Made by a program: the position numbers and the translations under genes. From positions 4,918,001-4,982,000 of the forward strand of contig JAQISU010000057.1 of NCBI GenBank assembly GCA_029339505.1: a stretch of DNA of 64,000 nt, given 5' to 3'. Shown one piece after another: positions 1-11,705 of the stretch; the stretch's first letter is position 1; the number at the start of each line of letters is the position of its first letter. The stretch is from Unio delphinus. Its lineage: Eukaryota; Mollusca; Bivalvia; Unionida; Unionidae. The notes under the pieces were generated by a model. The model made no database searches, had not been told where the DNA came from, and saw only the letters and a program-made list of their open reading frames with translations.

Positions 1-132
1 CGAGAAGATTTGTTATTCAGCAAAGTTAATTTTTTTTAAATAATCATAATGACTTTGATCTATGACCTCCATAACTTAAGGATAAGCATTCCACAAACTG
101 TTCTGAAAGTTCATGGTGTAAAACAAAAACTG

Positions 133-533
133 ACTTTTCTTCTTTGTCAGATACCTTGACCTTCGACCCCTAAATAAAAAGACTCCCACCTTACCTCAAG
201 TGCAAGTCTTGCTCAAAGTTTGATACAAAAATGGTACTTGCTTTGCACTTAGAATTATGAGGTTAATGTTAGGCTTGGTTGACCTGATGTCGGGATAATT
301 TAACTGGATGGGACATCGTGCTACATGTCTGTGGCATGATGCCCCAGTGCTAGAAATTACTATAAACTGTCACACTGCAGACATTGTAGTGATAACTGAT
401 ACACTGTTAAAGATACGTTAAAAATCCAAATCACACACATGACTTTTCTTCTTTGTCAGAGTCGTTTACTTTCGACTCCAAAAGAAAAGGGCTTCCTGAC
501 CTTACCCCAAACACAAGTCATGCACAAAGTTTG
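133..533 (+). repeat. Diverged direct repeat pair around a SINE
   Basis: Positions 133-225 and 441-533 share a unit starting ACTTTTCTTCTTTGTCAGA, followed by a 'ttcgac' stretch and ending in a CAAAGTTTG core. The two copies flank the SINE at 221-440. They are too diverged to be a target-site duplication, so the SINE probably landed between two units of an older tandem repeat. Confidence 0.55.
221..440 (+). mobile_element. SINE-A (tRNA-headed, CA-tailed SINE), 5'-truncated copy
   Basis: This matches the body of a SINE family seen nine times in the window. The shared body includes 'atggtact', 'gaggttaatgttagg', 'gggacatc-tgctacatgtctg-ggcatgatgccccagtgctag', 'ctataaactg' and a tail 'gttaaaaatccaaatcacacaca'. 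The tRNA-like head is missing. The family is defined here by comparing copies inside the window. Confidence 0.8.
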
Positions 534-2959
534 GTAACTTTAAAATGGAGAACAACTGTGCACAAATGAAATGGTAAAATTATGGATTAATAAACAAGGT
601 TCATCAGTACACAATATGTTCTGCCTTATAACAGCTTATAAAAATTGAAGCAAAGTATTTCCAGATATTCTTGCCAAAAAAACCTGCAAAATGTAAGGGT
701 AAACTTGCACCATACACATCTTTTTATAATTATCTTTTCTGGGCTGGCCTGATCGGTGCATTTCAATGACACATTATCTGACAGAAAATGCATGCCACAA
801 TAATGAGGAACATAATAATATGACAGCCCTATAGCACACAGTCTACTGCCCTCACATTAGCAATATTATCCAATATATCATACAAAGTCAAGTCAGTTCA
901 AGGGTAAATCAGACCTGACAGGATAAACAAGACAGTTTAATGACAAAACAAAATGATGATGATCACAGCCAGCAATTACTGTACATTCATATTTTTGTCT
1001 TCATGGGATACCAATTCTTATATCTTTCATAGTTGTTTTAAACCACAAATTTACAAACAGCAAAGATCCTCCTGTGGTCAAAATAGGAACCACAAATTTG
1101 CAGACCCAATGAACAAAATTCCTTTTGTGGAAAAAAAAGAAATCGCAAATTTGCAGACCCAATGACCAAAGATGCTCCTGTGGAAAAAACAGAACCCCAT
1201 CGACAATTCACACATTTAAGTACCGGTAATGTTAGTGAAATTTTGTGGTTGCAAAAACATGAAAATACAAGAATTCACAATAATTGCACAACAAATGCAG
1301 GAATCTAATAGATCTCTCATTGAAGATGAAGATTAAAAGCAATTCCACCAAAACGAAACCTGTTCTGTAAGGCCACCAAGACGTAATCAGTTCTGCGATT
1401 CCTTTGTAAAGTAAGGCCACCAAGATGAAATCTGTTCTGTTTTTCGAAGTTTGATGCATTTAACTAATTCTCCTTTATCCTGCATTATATGCAAATTTTC
1501 ATGCAAAGTAAATAGTTACACACAGATTAATAAAGCAATATATGGACATAATCAATAATTTAACAATAACATGGTCCAGCTAGGTACACTGTGTCCATAC
1601 ACTACAAAAAATAGACAACAAAGTGAACGTTTGAGAATTTATACTTTAAAATTTTAATGTCTTTGATCAAGCAGGTTCCATTTTAATCCTCTGAATTAGA
1701 TTCTGATTAAATGTATTGATGCTTGCACTTTTACTAATTTACTTTTGGATTCACATTCTTAATTACTGACCCAATTATTGACTTTTCTTAACAAGTACTT
1801 TATTTGTTTTTAGAATAAAAAGATGGTGAGCTGAAAATGATGCTAAATTGTGGGGTGTTGCCTTGTTTTCTTATTAGTATAAAATAGTTCTTGCGATATA
1901 ATGGGGCTTGAAACTTTATGTACAAGTCAAGCTTTGCTCAAAAATATTTCTTCACTTACTGTTTAAATTTGAATATTGTTCATTGCATTTGGGATGTTTC
2001 CAACATTATCTCGGACAAGTCTGAAAGCTCTATCTAGCAACCAAGCATCTATCCTACAATGAAAATAATATATCTATCTCTGAAATTCCTTTTCGTTAAT
2101 TAAATTCATGCATTATTATTTTCCATGTTTTAATACTTGGAGTATTTTATTCTTGGTATTTTTGTATACGGTGGCAGAAAGAAAAAAAAATTAAAAGTAT
2201 GAGGATAATTTTCTTTCTGTTTGAATATTATTTATGTACATAATGGTACAAGTATGTCTGTTTATTTAGATCTGTATAAAAATTACCTTTCTTCACAGAA
2301 AACTAGATTATATCCTATGGACAAGGATTTATATAAAGTAAGAAATTATATAGTAATAATCCCCTTCCCCACCCCACCCACGCTGAGGCAACAGGTGACA
2401 GAGATTCACTTTTACCTCTGCATATTGTAGGTTCATCAGTCACAGCTTTTCCCCCCATCTCAAAATTTAAATGTGACAGAATCTCTGGCAGAGGATCCAA
2501 AATGAAAACAATAGCTTGTCAATTATTGCAACTGCCTAATACATATTCAGTGTAGTTCAAGATGGCTGAAGCCCTTCTACATGTATTTCAATTTAGTTAA
2601 TCCATTTCTACATGTATTTAATTTTAGTAGAACTATTTCTGCAGGGTATCCCACATTATATAACTTTATGTAATCAATGACACCAAGCCTCAGTTTATGT
2701 ACCTCCAATTGGTTATAGGTAATGACATTTGGAGTTACATGTATTAAGTAAAGTTTATTTACATTATTGGAAATGTCTACAACCTGTTAACATGTATGTA
2801 TGTATGTACATGTATGGGGGGGGGTCAGGCAACCAGGTAAAGTGTGCAACTAAATTACCACCCAAAAAATGCAAACTTCACCTTCTTCTGTTAGGAAAGT
2901 GAAAACCCTATGATTTTTTTGATGTACATTAATTCAACATAGCATTTTCTGAATGCTCA
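534..2959. other. No gene recognised; small tandem repeat at 1066-1195
   Basis: AT-rich sequence with only short, unconvincing reading frames. At 1066-1195 a unit of about 68 bp containing 'aaatttgcagacccaatga' is repeated two to three times. A G-run lies at 2816-2824. Nothing here supports an exon or RNA gene. Confidence 0.5.
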
Positions 2960-3166
2960 CTACCCAAACCAAAATGCATCCTTGCCGCAAGCTTGTGGCA
3001 AGCTTGCGATAAGCTAATTTAATGTTTATAAACTAACATACTACATAGATGCTTGCGCAAGCTTGTACAAGCAAGTGCAGGCTTAAGGCAAGCTAGCTGG
3101 ATATAACTGCAAGCTTGTACAAGGTTTCTTATTTGCTTCAGAAAGTAAAACTAGCTTACCGCAAGC

Positions 3167-3661
3167 TTGTACAAGCTTGTCGAAGTATCTCGTCTTCATA
3201 ATGTTCAGGTTCTAATCATGTTAAATAGGAAAGAGGAATATTCAGAATTTTCTCCAGGAAATGAGAACAACTGGAAGGACAATTGTGCCGTCTTGTGTAG
3301 ATTTGTGAAGCCATATAGAAACAGAGAAAACTTGACGTTTTCCAAATTTTTGTGTAATGTGATTTCGCTATCAGGCATGATGGTGCATGAAAAAGCTAAT
3401 AAACATCAGGTTCTTGCTTCATCACACACAACTCAGCTTGAACTTGCGACATATATAAATACCAGAGAGAACCTTAATAAAAATTTGATCGAAATTAGAT
3501 TTATTCAATTTCTTTTGGAAATAAACCTTCCTCCTTCAGTTACACATGTTGCTGGTGAGTTATTTTGCACACGTTTTCCAAACATTAAATTCACAATGGA
3601 TAACTCATATGCTCTTGCTTTGAAACATTTTAAAAGGGAATTAGGAGGAGAGCCCAAGTAG
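3167..3661 (+). pseudogene. Decayed hAT-like transposase N-terminal fragment
   Basis: The frame encodes up to 164 residues and ends at a TAG. Its second half, with the pattern F-x2-FLLE-x2-LPPSV followed by LF-x3-FP, parallels F-x2-FLIE-x2-LPLAV and LF-x3-FP in the hAT transposase at 26548-27345. An upstream HEKANKH stretch aligns loosely with the end of that protein's zinc finger. No catalytic core follows. It lies between the inverted ends of the element at 2960-4467. The first 20 or so residues come from the AAGCTTG repeat and are unlikely to be native coding sequence. The relationship is judged by eye from one pair of sequences. It could also be captured host sequence. Confidence 0.4.
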
Positions 3662-4137
3662 CTGTCTTACTGAAGCTAGCTTCAATGAAGTTATCAACAA
3701 TAAATGTGCTACAGCTCGCAGGGCATTAACTCCAATTGATATCATGTACTGCACTTGTGTGTTGTTACTTTTATAATGCTCAATGTTATTTTAATTGTGA
3801 TTTTTCCACAAAGTTGAAGTTAATTAGCTTTATATTTGCAAAACATGGCATCTACTCTAGAGTTACTGAAAGACCATGCAGGACACAAAAAGTTTGAATA
3901 AACTTAAAAATGGTTTTAAAAATGTGTGGAAATAGGAATGGCCTGAGTGCATGGAAAGTTGATGTAAATGTAGTTGGTCAGTTCATAAAAAAAACTGAAC
4001 ACCAGAGGACTTGCATTTGCAGTTGGGAGCACAAAATGATGAAATCTGCAACGCAGTACAGGTCATCCCCACCCCTTAATATTTTCAGGTTTTTTGGGGG
4101 TCAGGGGACAACAATCATGTGTGATGTTTGAAAGCCC

Positions 4138-4455
4138 ACATGCTTGTAGCAAATCTGTGCAAGCTTGCATAAACTTGCGCAAGCTTGTGCAAGTTTGTAA
4201 AAGTAAGCTTGTAAAAGTAAGCTTGCGGCAATGTTCCAAATAAAAGATTGCTGCAAGCTTGCAAAAGTAAGCTTGTAAAAGTAAGCTTGCGCAAGCTTGC
4301 GGCAATGTTCCAAATACAAGCTTGCAAAAATCAGCTTGCGGCAATGTTCCAAATACAAGCTTGCAAAAATCAGCTTGCGGCAATGTTCCAAATACAAACT
4401 TGCAAAAATAAGCTTGCGCAAGCTTCCTGCAAGCTTTAAAACAAGCTTGCAATTT
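4138..4455. repeat. Subterminal AAGCTTG array with 39-bp tandem unit
   Basis: Three tandem copies of a 39-bp unit begin at 4301, 4340 and 4379 with GGCAATGTTCCAAATACAAG; a looser copy begins near 4227. The rest is irregular runs of 'gcaagcttgc'. Because 39 is a multiple of three, several overlapping frames stay open (for example 4063-4452 minus). These are repeat artefacts and not genes. Confidence 0.8.
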
Positions 4456-4467
4456 TGGTTTGGGTAG

Positions 4468-5656
4468 CCTTAGTCAAATTAGTTCCTGCATTGTGTGCAA
4501 ATGTAGGCATCAAGCCATCAAATAGCTAGTGCTGCTATCAATTAACTGCTCACATACTCTTGCAAATTCACAGGCATGTGCTTTGACACCTTATTGACAA
4601 TTAACCCTTTCCCAGTTAAGTTAGTAACTATCACTGCCAAATTTTCACAACTTATGATCCTTTTTGATTAAAACAAACACATTTGTGTTTCAAAGCTTAA
4701 ACAATTGTATGTAAATATCAATTTGCATTTTAAGAATAGAATTGGTGAAACGAATATTTTAACTGCTGCGTGTACATTATTTTCTTTATAAAATCAGTTT
4801 GAAACCATAAGCGAATCTATCATGGATTAAAAATGGCTGACATCGTCAAGTCTGGGAAGTACTAATTCATTAGATTGACTGTTTTCATAAACCATTGAGA
4901 AAATAATATTTAGGAAACTATACAATTCAAAAGAAAGCCAAGTCTAATTATTATGTTAGTGAAGATTTATATTTAAAATGCAATTATGTGGGACAGAAAC
5001 GTATGGGGCAGTGTCAATGTAAGGTCAGTTGTTTTTTTTACTTCATTTTTGTGAAAATATAAACAGACAAAAATAAAACCAAATATATGCAATCCTATCA
5101 ATGAACTTTTGTAATAACTCTGTAAAGTGAGTGGTTACATTAAGAAAACTATACATTTCTAAATAGCTGCAACAAAAATTTATAATGAACATAATGTTCT
5201 GAAGACGTGTCCATTTGCTGTCATATTCATGGTACAGGGGTTGTTTCAAACAAGTTTAGAAATCTTTTCAAGCAATTTTATAGTGAACTTTGAGAAAGTA
5301 AAAAAAAAAAATAGTCTTAATTAAGGGTACTGGATTAAGCAAATTTACTAACTTGCAATTACAATACTGTAATCTAGTTAGTTAAAATTCATTAATATGT
5401 ATAGCTACTAAGTTCTCTTTTATAGTCACATGGCCAAAATATGTGATAATTTATTACACAGATACCAAATGTATTCATAATATACATAAATTATTTATTA
5501 ATACCAATGTGAAATGTAAATATGGATACTGGGGAACAGACAGCATAAATCAAATAAGATAACACACAAACACATTTTCTACTTTTCCCTCTCCAGCACT
5601 CACTTCTTGCTCTGTATGTTGTAGATTGAGTAAATATTTTATTTTGTGTTTTTCTT
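4468..5656. other. No feature recognised
   Basis: AT-rich sequence without convincing exons, tRNA-like folds or ordered repeats. Confidence 0.5.
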
Positions 5657-6661
5657 CTAGCTAGGTTGTTGTTGTTGTTGTTCTGCCTCCTTTCTCTGCC
5701 CCTGCTCTTCCTGACTATTTGATCTTGTCAAGATACTCATGTTCATTTGTTCTGCCTTATTTATCTTTTGTTGCTCTATTTCTCTTATCCCCTCTTTATT
5801 TGGATTCAGATTTGTTGCCTGTTGTTCCTGTAGCTGGTTCTCCTGCTGGTTCTGCACTTGCGTTGGTGTTTGCTTTTGTGTTATTGATTGATGTTTTTGA
5901 TGGTCCTGTCTTTTATCTTTTGAAGTTATTTCTGCATTGGTTGGTTGGTTCCAAACTGTCTTCCATTGTTCCCACGGCAGTTTTTGGACATTTATGCAGC
6001 ATATGCCCAGTCTCTCCACACCTATTGCACATCCTGTGGTATATGCTGGTTCTCCTGCTTCTTGGTTCCTTGGTCAGGAATCCATGTAGATAAAATGCCC
6101 CTTTTATACTTCTGAGCTTGGTCTTTTCAATTTCAATTATCCTGGTTCCGTTGTCTATTGTGAACCCTGGAACTGTTGCGAGTCTTGATTTCCCTACTTT
6201 AATGCCAAATTTTTCATCAAAGCACCTGACTGTGTCTTGTAAGGGTATCTCCATTGGGATATCAGACAGATGTAGCTCTCCTGTCTGTTTTTTTAATCTT
6301 TCTAAGTATGGTTCTGGATTCTTTACTAATACTTTCTCTCCGTGAATGTGTATTTCGCTGTATTTTATAGCTGGCAAGTTGCCTCGTGGTCGTATTATGT
6401 ATCCCTTATACCCATTTCTGTTTATGGGATTTTTTGTTGCATGTCTGGTTCTCTGATCTTGAGTGCTATCAACACCATAGATACCCCTGGGATATTTTCC
6501 TTCTGTATCTCTTGCATATCCAAACATTTTGTTCCTTCATTGCCGTTACATTCACTATAGGATCCTTCCTCTGTGTATATTCCCCTAATCTTAAAGTATT
6601 TCTGCATGTCCTTTGTGACCTTGCATGCCAAGGACATTTTTTTCTCAATTTTTTTTTCCAT
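5657..6661 (-). pseudogene. Retrotransposon ORF1-like protein with CCHC zinc knuckle, frameshifted
   Basis: Three overlapping minus-strand frames follow one another: 6661-6422, 6527-5913 and 6019-5657. The middle frame carries a CCHC zinc knuckle (CNRCGETGHMLHKC), the nucleic-acid-binding motif of retroelement Gag and LINE ORF1 proteins. Before it lies a basic, globular stretch of about 170 residues. The last frame is glutamine-rich and polar, typical of the tail of an ORF1 product. Two frame changes, one near 6480 and one just after the knuckle near 5990, suggest a decayed single ORF. No reverse transcriptase follows downstream, so the copy is partial. ORF1 of an I/Nimb- or Jockey-type LINE is my best guess. 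Confidence 0.6.
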
Positions 6662-7967
6662 TCCTTCTTAAAGTAGTGTTCACTTTTGTAGTTGAAGATT
6701 ATATATTATCTTTGTCCCTGCACTGCATTTTGTAACCTTGTGTTTCTTTCAACTTGATTCTATGTTTCTTCTACTGCAAACATGACAACTTACATTGAAT
6801 TTCTTGCAGTCTGTTTCGTAAGTGCCTAAGCTTGATCTTTGAACTGGATTCATTCTAGTCTCTACATAATTGATAGTGCAATTTACACCATGGTAGAAAG
6901 TGACATCCATGAGGTCATAATATAATGATCAGTTAGTTTTGAGCCATGAAGTAAGCAATGACAAAGCAAATGATTGCAGCAAGCAAAAAAATTGCAAATG
7001 CTGACTACCTTAAAGTATTCATGCTTAAAGTATTAATGCTGGCAATCTATACAAAGATGAAGTATAACATTAACATGCATCCATACTCACTAAATAAGCA
7101 ATGTCTGCCATCAGCAGAACTTGTATCTTAAAATTTTACTTAAATTCTACTCCAAAACAGTGATTTTTTTAATACTGATTATCAGTTAGGAGTTTAGGGT
7201 ACTAATAGTTGATGGATGGGAATATACAGTGATATCGGTAGGTGATGGATGGGACTATAGGCTGATATCAGTAGGTGATGGATGGGACTATAGGCTGATA
7301 TCAGTAGGTGGCTCTTCAACTGTCAGGTAACATAATACCTTATGTCAGCATTTGATTATAGACCAGTGATTAATGAGTCAAGAAGGGAAAATAATTGTAA
7401 TGGTTATGTATCTCAAACACATTTTACAACCAAGTACAATGACTTGTCATACCAAACAAAATCTGGCAGGAGTATCATAAGACCGATTTAATTTGCAGTG
7501 TAACATTATTTATTTTGCAGATGTCACTGTAACACACAGTAAGCACATTTTGCATGTGTCATTATGACACAATGCATTATTAGACTGATACATGTGATTG
7601 CCCCTACTTTAATACATACGGTAGGAAGATGATTGATTCTTAATTGAGGTTCTGTTTACTAACTGTGTCATGTGAAACTGGTCAAGCTAAGGTGTTGTTC
7701 ATCAAAATGCCAAGGGTTGAAATGTTGCATAAACTACATTTGTACCTGCTTAAATATTTGTCAAGCCAAACAAAATAATATGTGCTTCCAGATGCACTGG
7801 TTTTAAAATTAAGGAGATCACTTGTTTTAAAATTAAGGAGATCACTGGTTTTAAAATTAAGGAGATCACTGGTCACTTTTTGTGAGCATATGGGTGAAAA
7901 TTGGATATCCTTTTTATGTCTTAGATTTTGACCTGTGTCTAAACTTAATGGTTTTAAACTAGTAAAA
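6662..7967. other. No gene; two short minisatellites
   Basis: A 33-bp unit beginning GATGGATGGGACTATAGGCT starts at 7211, 7244 and 7277 (array 7209-7311). A 24-bp unit GGTTTTAAAATTAAGGAGAT+CACT is repeated three times at 7799-7872 and gives an octapeptide repeat in the long minus-strand frame there. No coding evidence otherwise. Confidence 0.6.
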
Positions 7968-8152
7968 GAAAAGTGAAAAGCAACAAGTGTTGTAAAATTC
8001 AAAAATAATTTATTTCCCTTGAATACAAAGGGAAAATTTAAAAAGAACTCTAGAGTATTATGAATTAAATTCCAAATATTCCTAAACGTTCTAAAAGTCC
8101 AAATGTACCGAGTTTTGAACGAATTCCTGTTGAATTCCAAATGAATTTCCAA
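7968..8152. repeat. Unclassified dispersed repeat, copy 1
   Basis: This resembles 34180-34366 in the same orientation. Both have 'gaaaagtgaaa', then 'tgtaaaat', 'aataatttatttc', 'ggaaa' and 'aaaaagaact', and end with a 'cctgttg' segment. Two diverged copies are enough to call a repeat but not to classify it. It abuts a SINE on its right. Confidence 0.4.
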
Positions 8153-8154
8153 TA

Positions 8155-8446
8155 CTGGTTAAACTGTCTGCCTCGTATACAGGAGGTTATACGTTTGAGG
8201 CCTGGGTGTGTCATACTAAAGATTTATAAAAATGGTACAATCAGCTGCCTCACAATGAGGTTAATGTTAGAACTGGTCAGCATGGTGTCAGGATAATGTG
8301 ACTGAATGGGACATCATGCTACATGCTTGCGGCATGATGTCCTTTCGGCAGACATCACTATAAACTGCCACACTCAATGCAGCAGACATTGTATTGGCTA
8401 TGTTAAAAATCCAATTCACACACACACACACACGCACACACACACA
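8155..8446 (+). mobile_element. SINE-A copy with (CA)n tail
   Basis: A degraded tRNA-like head ('tggttaaactgtctgcctcgtatac') is followed by the conserved body ('gtcataccaaagacttataaaaatggtac' variant, 'ggtgtcaggataatgtgactg', 'gggacatcatgctacatg'). The element ends in 'gttaaaaatccaattcacacac' running into a CA microsatellite. It is nearly full length. Confidence 0.85.
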
Positions 8447-8957
8447 GTGGATGTGCTGATGTGCCAGTCATCGGGAAATTCCCAGCAGCTTTGATGTATC
8501 ACAATGATATAATCAAAGAGAAATATCAGCAATATAATATATTGTTCACAAAATAAGATATTAGTCAGGTAGGCCCTAATCTCGATTGCTGACCAAGATG
8601 AAGAATACAATATATAGATATTTGTAATATACAAACATGGAGGAAGCCAAACACGATACAAACTAAATATATATATCAGTCGACTTGTCACCTTTCACTA
8701 CAACTCCCAAAGTTAGCCAATTGTTTTAGTGGGATATGTCTGTGTGAAGTTTGGAAAAGTCTGCAGCAGATCTAATGAGAAGAACTTTAAATTCCAGACA
8801 AAATCTCTGGTCCTGCAACCACCAATTTTAGCAAAGATTTGGGTCTCCAAATAACATGTTTTTTAATATGCTAATAATGTCTATGTTACATGACAGCCAT
8901 GTAAAGCTACATACATCTTTTCTCTAACACACCACCCAATGGTCTTTTTTCTCTAAC

Positions 8958-9108
8958 AATAGATCCAAGCACAGGGGTTCCGTACAAAGAAAATTAGTAG
9001 TATCCCTCAGAGAATTACATTGTTACAGATTAGAACTCCCATCCCTAATGATTCATCCACCAATACTCCTAGTTTTCTTTGTAAGGAACCCCTGTGCTTT
9101 GGTCTATT
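8958..9108. mobile_element. Short inverted-repeat element (MITE-like)
   Basis: The left arm AATAGATCCAAGCACAGGGG and the reverse-complemented right arm AATAGACCAAAGCACAGGGG pair over about 36 bp with few mismatches, continuing through 'ttcc-tacaaagaaaa'. The 151-bp element has no coding capacity. No clear target-site duplication is visible, so it may be a MITE or a simple hairpin. Confidence 0.65.
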
Positions 9109-10416
9109 CTTAAATATGATAACATCACAGGCTGTGGAAGAAAGGCACTACCTTATGATGCAAAATAGTATATCTCTGACTTAATGATTTAAGGTAATAT
9201 TTTACAAAAGTCAATTTTTCGTAATGCATCCTGAATAAAAATGATACATCAATGGAAATTATCAGTAAAGATAGTTTGCTTTCTTTTACTATCAGTCAGA
9301 ATCACTACTACATAACTCATGTACAGGTACATGTATACAAGTACATATAATAATATATGCAGGATACTGTGTAACCTCCTGGGGAAAACATCTGCTAATT
9401 CACAACTGCAAGGCAAGCAGCTTCATTATAAAGACATGAACACGATTTTTCAGACCATGCCAACTATTGTCACAGAAAAACGGGCATTTACATATTGTGT
9501 CTGCAGGAGAGACTTGCTTATTGAGTACTTAAGCATCAAAGAAAATTGTTGGGGGGGGGAAGGGGGCACTGGGCACTATCCATGGAATAATGTTCATCAA
9601 TCTTTGTTACTTGTACCTATACCCTTGCATGTCAAAGAAAGCAGTTAAATATACCCTTGTCAAGGTCATACTAGTCCTTTGCACCAACAAAAGTTATTAT
9701 CTGGATACCATATTTGACATGGTATCAGCCATATGTACTTACAAACCTTTTATCTGTCTACTGAATTTCATGCAGTTACAAAATTATCATTAGAATAAAT
9801 TGTGTGGTTAAAGCTCATCATAATAAGTGATGATATTATAACCATATTTACCACAAGAGTTGTTTTCCTTTATTATTACTGCTGGGAACTCTCACCCCTA
9901 AATGTGCCCTGTACCCCTAAATTAGTTATGCTGAATAACATACATGTAAGATTCATATTCATAACTGATATAAGTCATGCAGTACTGCAGGAATTTGACA
10001 TCCAACACACATGCTAGCAAGATGTATGAAAGTCATGATGATTTATGCAACAGATTTGAGCAACAGCTTCCCTTCCATGCGTCATGCTGAGATCCAGAAT
10101 TCATGCATGTTAAGGTAAAATGTTTTGAATTTCAGTTAAAACAATAACATGCCCTTATTAATTGGAATTTTTCACAGAAGAGCAGATAAAATGTCATAAA
10201 TATACTTTCAAACATAGCCTATAACAAAATGTATACTCAATTGTTTTAAAACATTTTATTGTTACTTTATTAAACAAAAAATAAAAATAAAAACAGTGTT
10301 CTATGTAAATATTTCCAAAAAAAGATTCAGAACAATGACTGGTGTCCTAGTATTGTATTAGTTATAATCTGACATGTTTACTTAAACTGGACTAGACAAA
10401 GAAACTGATCAAAAAA
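9109..10416. other. No feature recognised
   Basis: AT-rich sequence with isolated short frames. A G-run lies near 9550-9558. No exon, RNA or ordered repeat is seen. Confidence 0.5.
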
Positions 10417-10423
10417 GCACCTT

Positions 10424-10695
10424 GTGGCACTGAGTTGTATAAGGTGCTTGCGGGTGGCAGTGAGTTGTAAAAGGTGCTTGCCCTTTACTGATCACTGACA
10501 TCTCAATTCTGCCTGCGTAGATTCGAGTCTTTAGCTTGGACCATGCTGCTTAACAGTTGCAACATATATCATGATATGTTGGTGGTTCTTTCAGGGGTTT
10601 TTAATGGGTTGTAATACACCACCATATATACTGGCTGCCATGTACAGCTTATCGGGTGCTGAAAAATGGCAATAAAACCACAAAACAAACAAAAA
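10424..10695 (+). mobile_element. SINE-B (tRNA-Leu-like SINE), degraded copy
   Basis: The copy retains 'ctgcgtagattcgagtct' (B-box region), 'ggtggttctttc', 'actggctgccatgtacagctta' and 'gtgctgaaaaatggcaataaa' of the SINE-B consensus. A 30-bp duplication (GTGGCAGTGAGTTGT-type units at 10424 and 10454) replaces the normal head. No target-site duplication was recognised. Confidence 0.65.
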
Positions 10696-10887
10696 AGTTG
10701 ATACAAAACAAACTGATGAGAATACTGAAAATCTTGAATAAAAATAGTAAATAAATAATGGGAACAACTGACCAATCAACCCCAAATCGATATAAATTAT
10801 CTCTTTATATCAATGCATTATTGATTTTTAATAATTGTGTTTAATGAATAGAGAAATAAGACTGAAAGCAACATAAAAGTCATCACC

Positions 10888-11705
10888 TAAATGGGCCTGC
10901 AAAGTGTACCCTGTAAATAACACCATGAGGTGCTTTTAGCTTCATATAAAGCCTTGTCGAGCCTGTACACTGTATCCTATACATGACTCATATGTGCCTG
11001 GCTTCAAATAAAGCACTGATGGGCCTATAGTGTACTCTGTACATGATACCACATGTGCCTGGTGTCGTAAAAGTTATTGCCTTGATAGGCCTGCACAGTG
11101 TACCCTTGTACATGACACCATCTATGCTTGGCTTCAAATAAAGCCTTGATGGGCCTGCACAGTGTACCCTTGTACATGACACCATCTATGCTTGGCTTCA
11201 AATAAAGCCTTGATGGGCCTACACAGTGTACCCTTGTACATGATACTACATGTGCCAGGCTTCATAAAAGTTATTGCCTTGATGGGCCTACACAGTGTGC
11301 CCTTGTACATGACACCATCTATGCTTGGCTTCAAATAAAGCCTTGATGGGCCTACACAGTGTACCCTGTATATGATACTACATGTGCCAGGCTTCATAAA
11401 AGTTATTGCCTTGATGGGCCTACACAGTGTGCCCTTGTACATGACACCACGAATGCCTGGCTTCAAATAAAGCCTTGATGGGCTTACACAGTGTACCCTT
11501 GTACATGACACCATGTATGCCTGGTTTCAAATAAAGCCTTGATGGGCTTACACTTTGTACCCTTGTACATGGTACCATGTATGCCTGGCTTCAAATAAAG
11601 CATTGATGGGCCACCACCGTGTACTTTTTACATGATACCACATGTGCCTGCTTCATAAAAGTTCTTGGATTGATATGCCTGCACAGCATACCTTCTACAT
11701 GACAA
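10888..11705. repeat. 64-bp minisatellite, about 13 units
   Basis: Units read '...gtacatgacaccatNNatgcNtggcttcaaataaagccttgatgggcctacacagtgtaccctt'. Successive 'catga' anchors at 11111, 11175 and 11239 set the period at 64 bp. Two variants occur: one with 'ttcaaataaagcc' and one with 'ttcataaaagttattgcc'. Since 64 is not a multiple of three, the long minus-strand frame (11134-11514) passes through all three phases of the unit without a stop. I read this as chance openness and not a gene. Confidence 0.9.

Larger units (their letters stand above)
2960..4467. mobile_element. TIR-bounded element with AAGCTTG-rich arms (hAT-like relic)
   Basis: The left end starts CTACCCAAACCAAAATGC. The right end, read in reverse, gives CTACCCAAACCAAAATTGC, so the two termini are near-perfect inverted repeats. 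Just inside each end the sequence is packed with 'caagcttg'/'gcaagc' motifs (2985-3185 and 4138-4455), like subterminal transposase-binding arrays. The interior holds a 164-codon frame resembling the N-terminal part of a hAT transposase. I could not find a matching target-site duplication (the flanks read 'gaatgctca' and 'ccttagtc'), so the superfamily is uncertain and the insertion may be old. Confidence 0.65.

Noticed and set aside
4063..4452. 129-codon and overlapping minus frames
   Set aside because: They read through the 39-bp AAGCTTG array and several frames are open at once, which is a repeat artefact.
7682..8152. 156-codon minus-strand frame
   Set aside because: It includes the 24-bp tandem repeat and a dispersed repeat; no protein family is recognisable.
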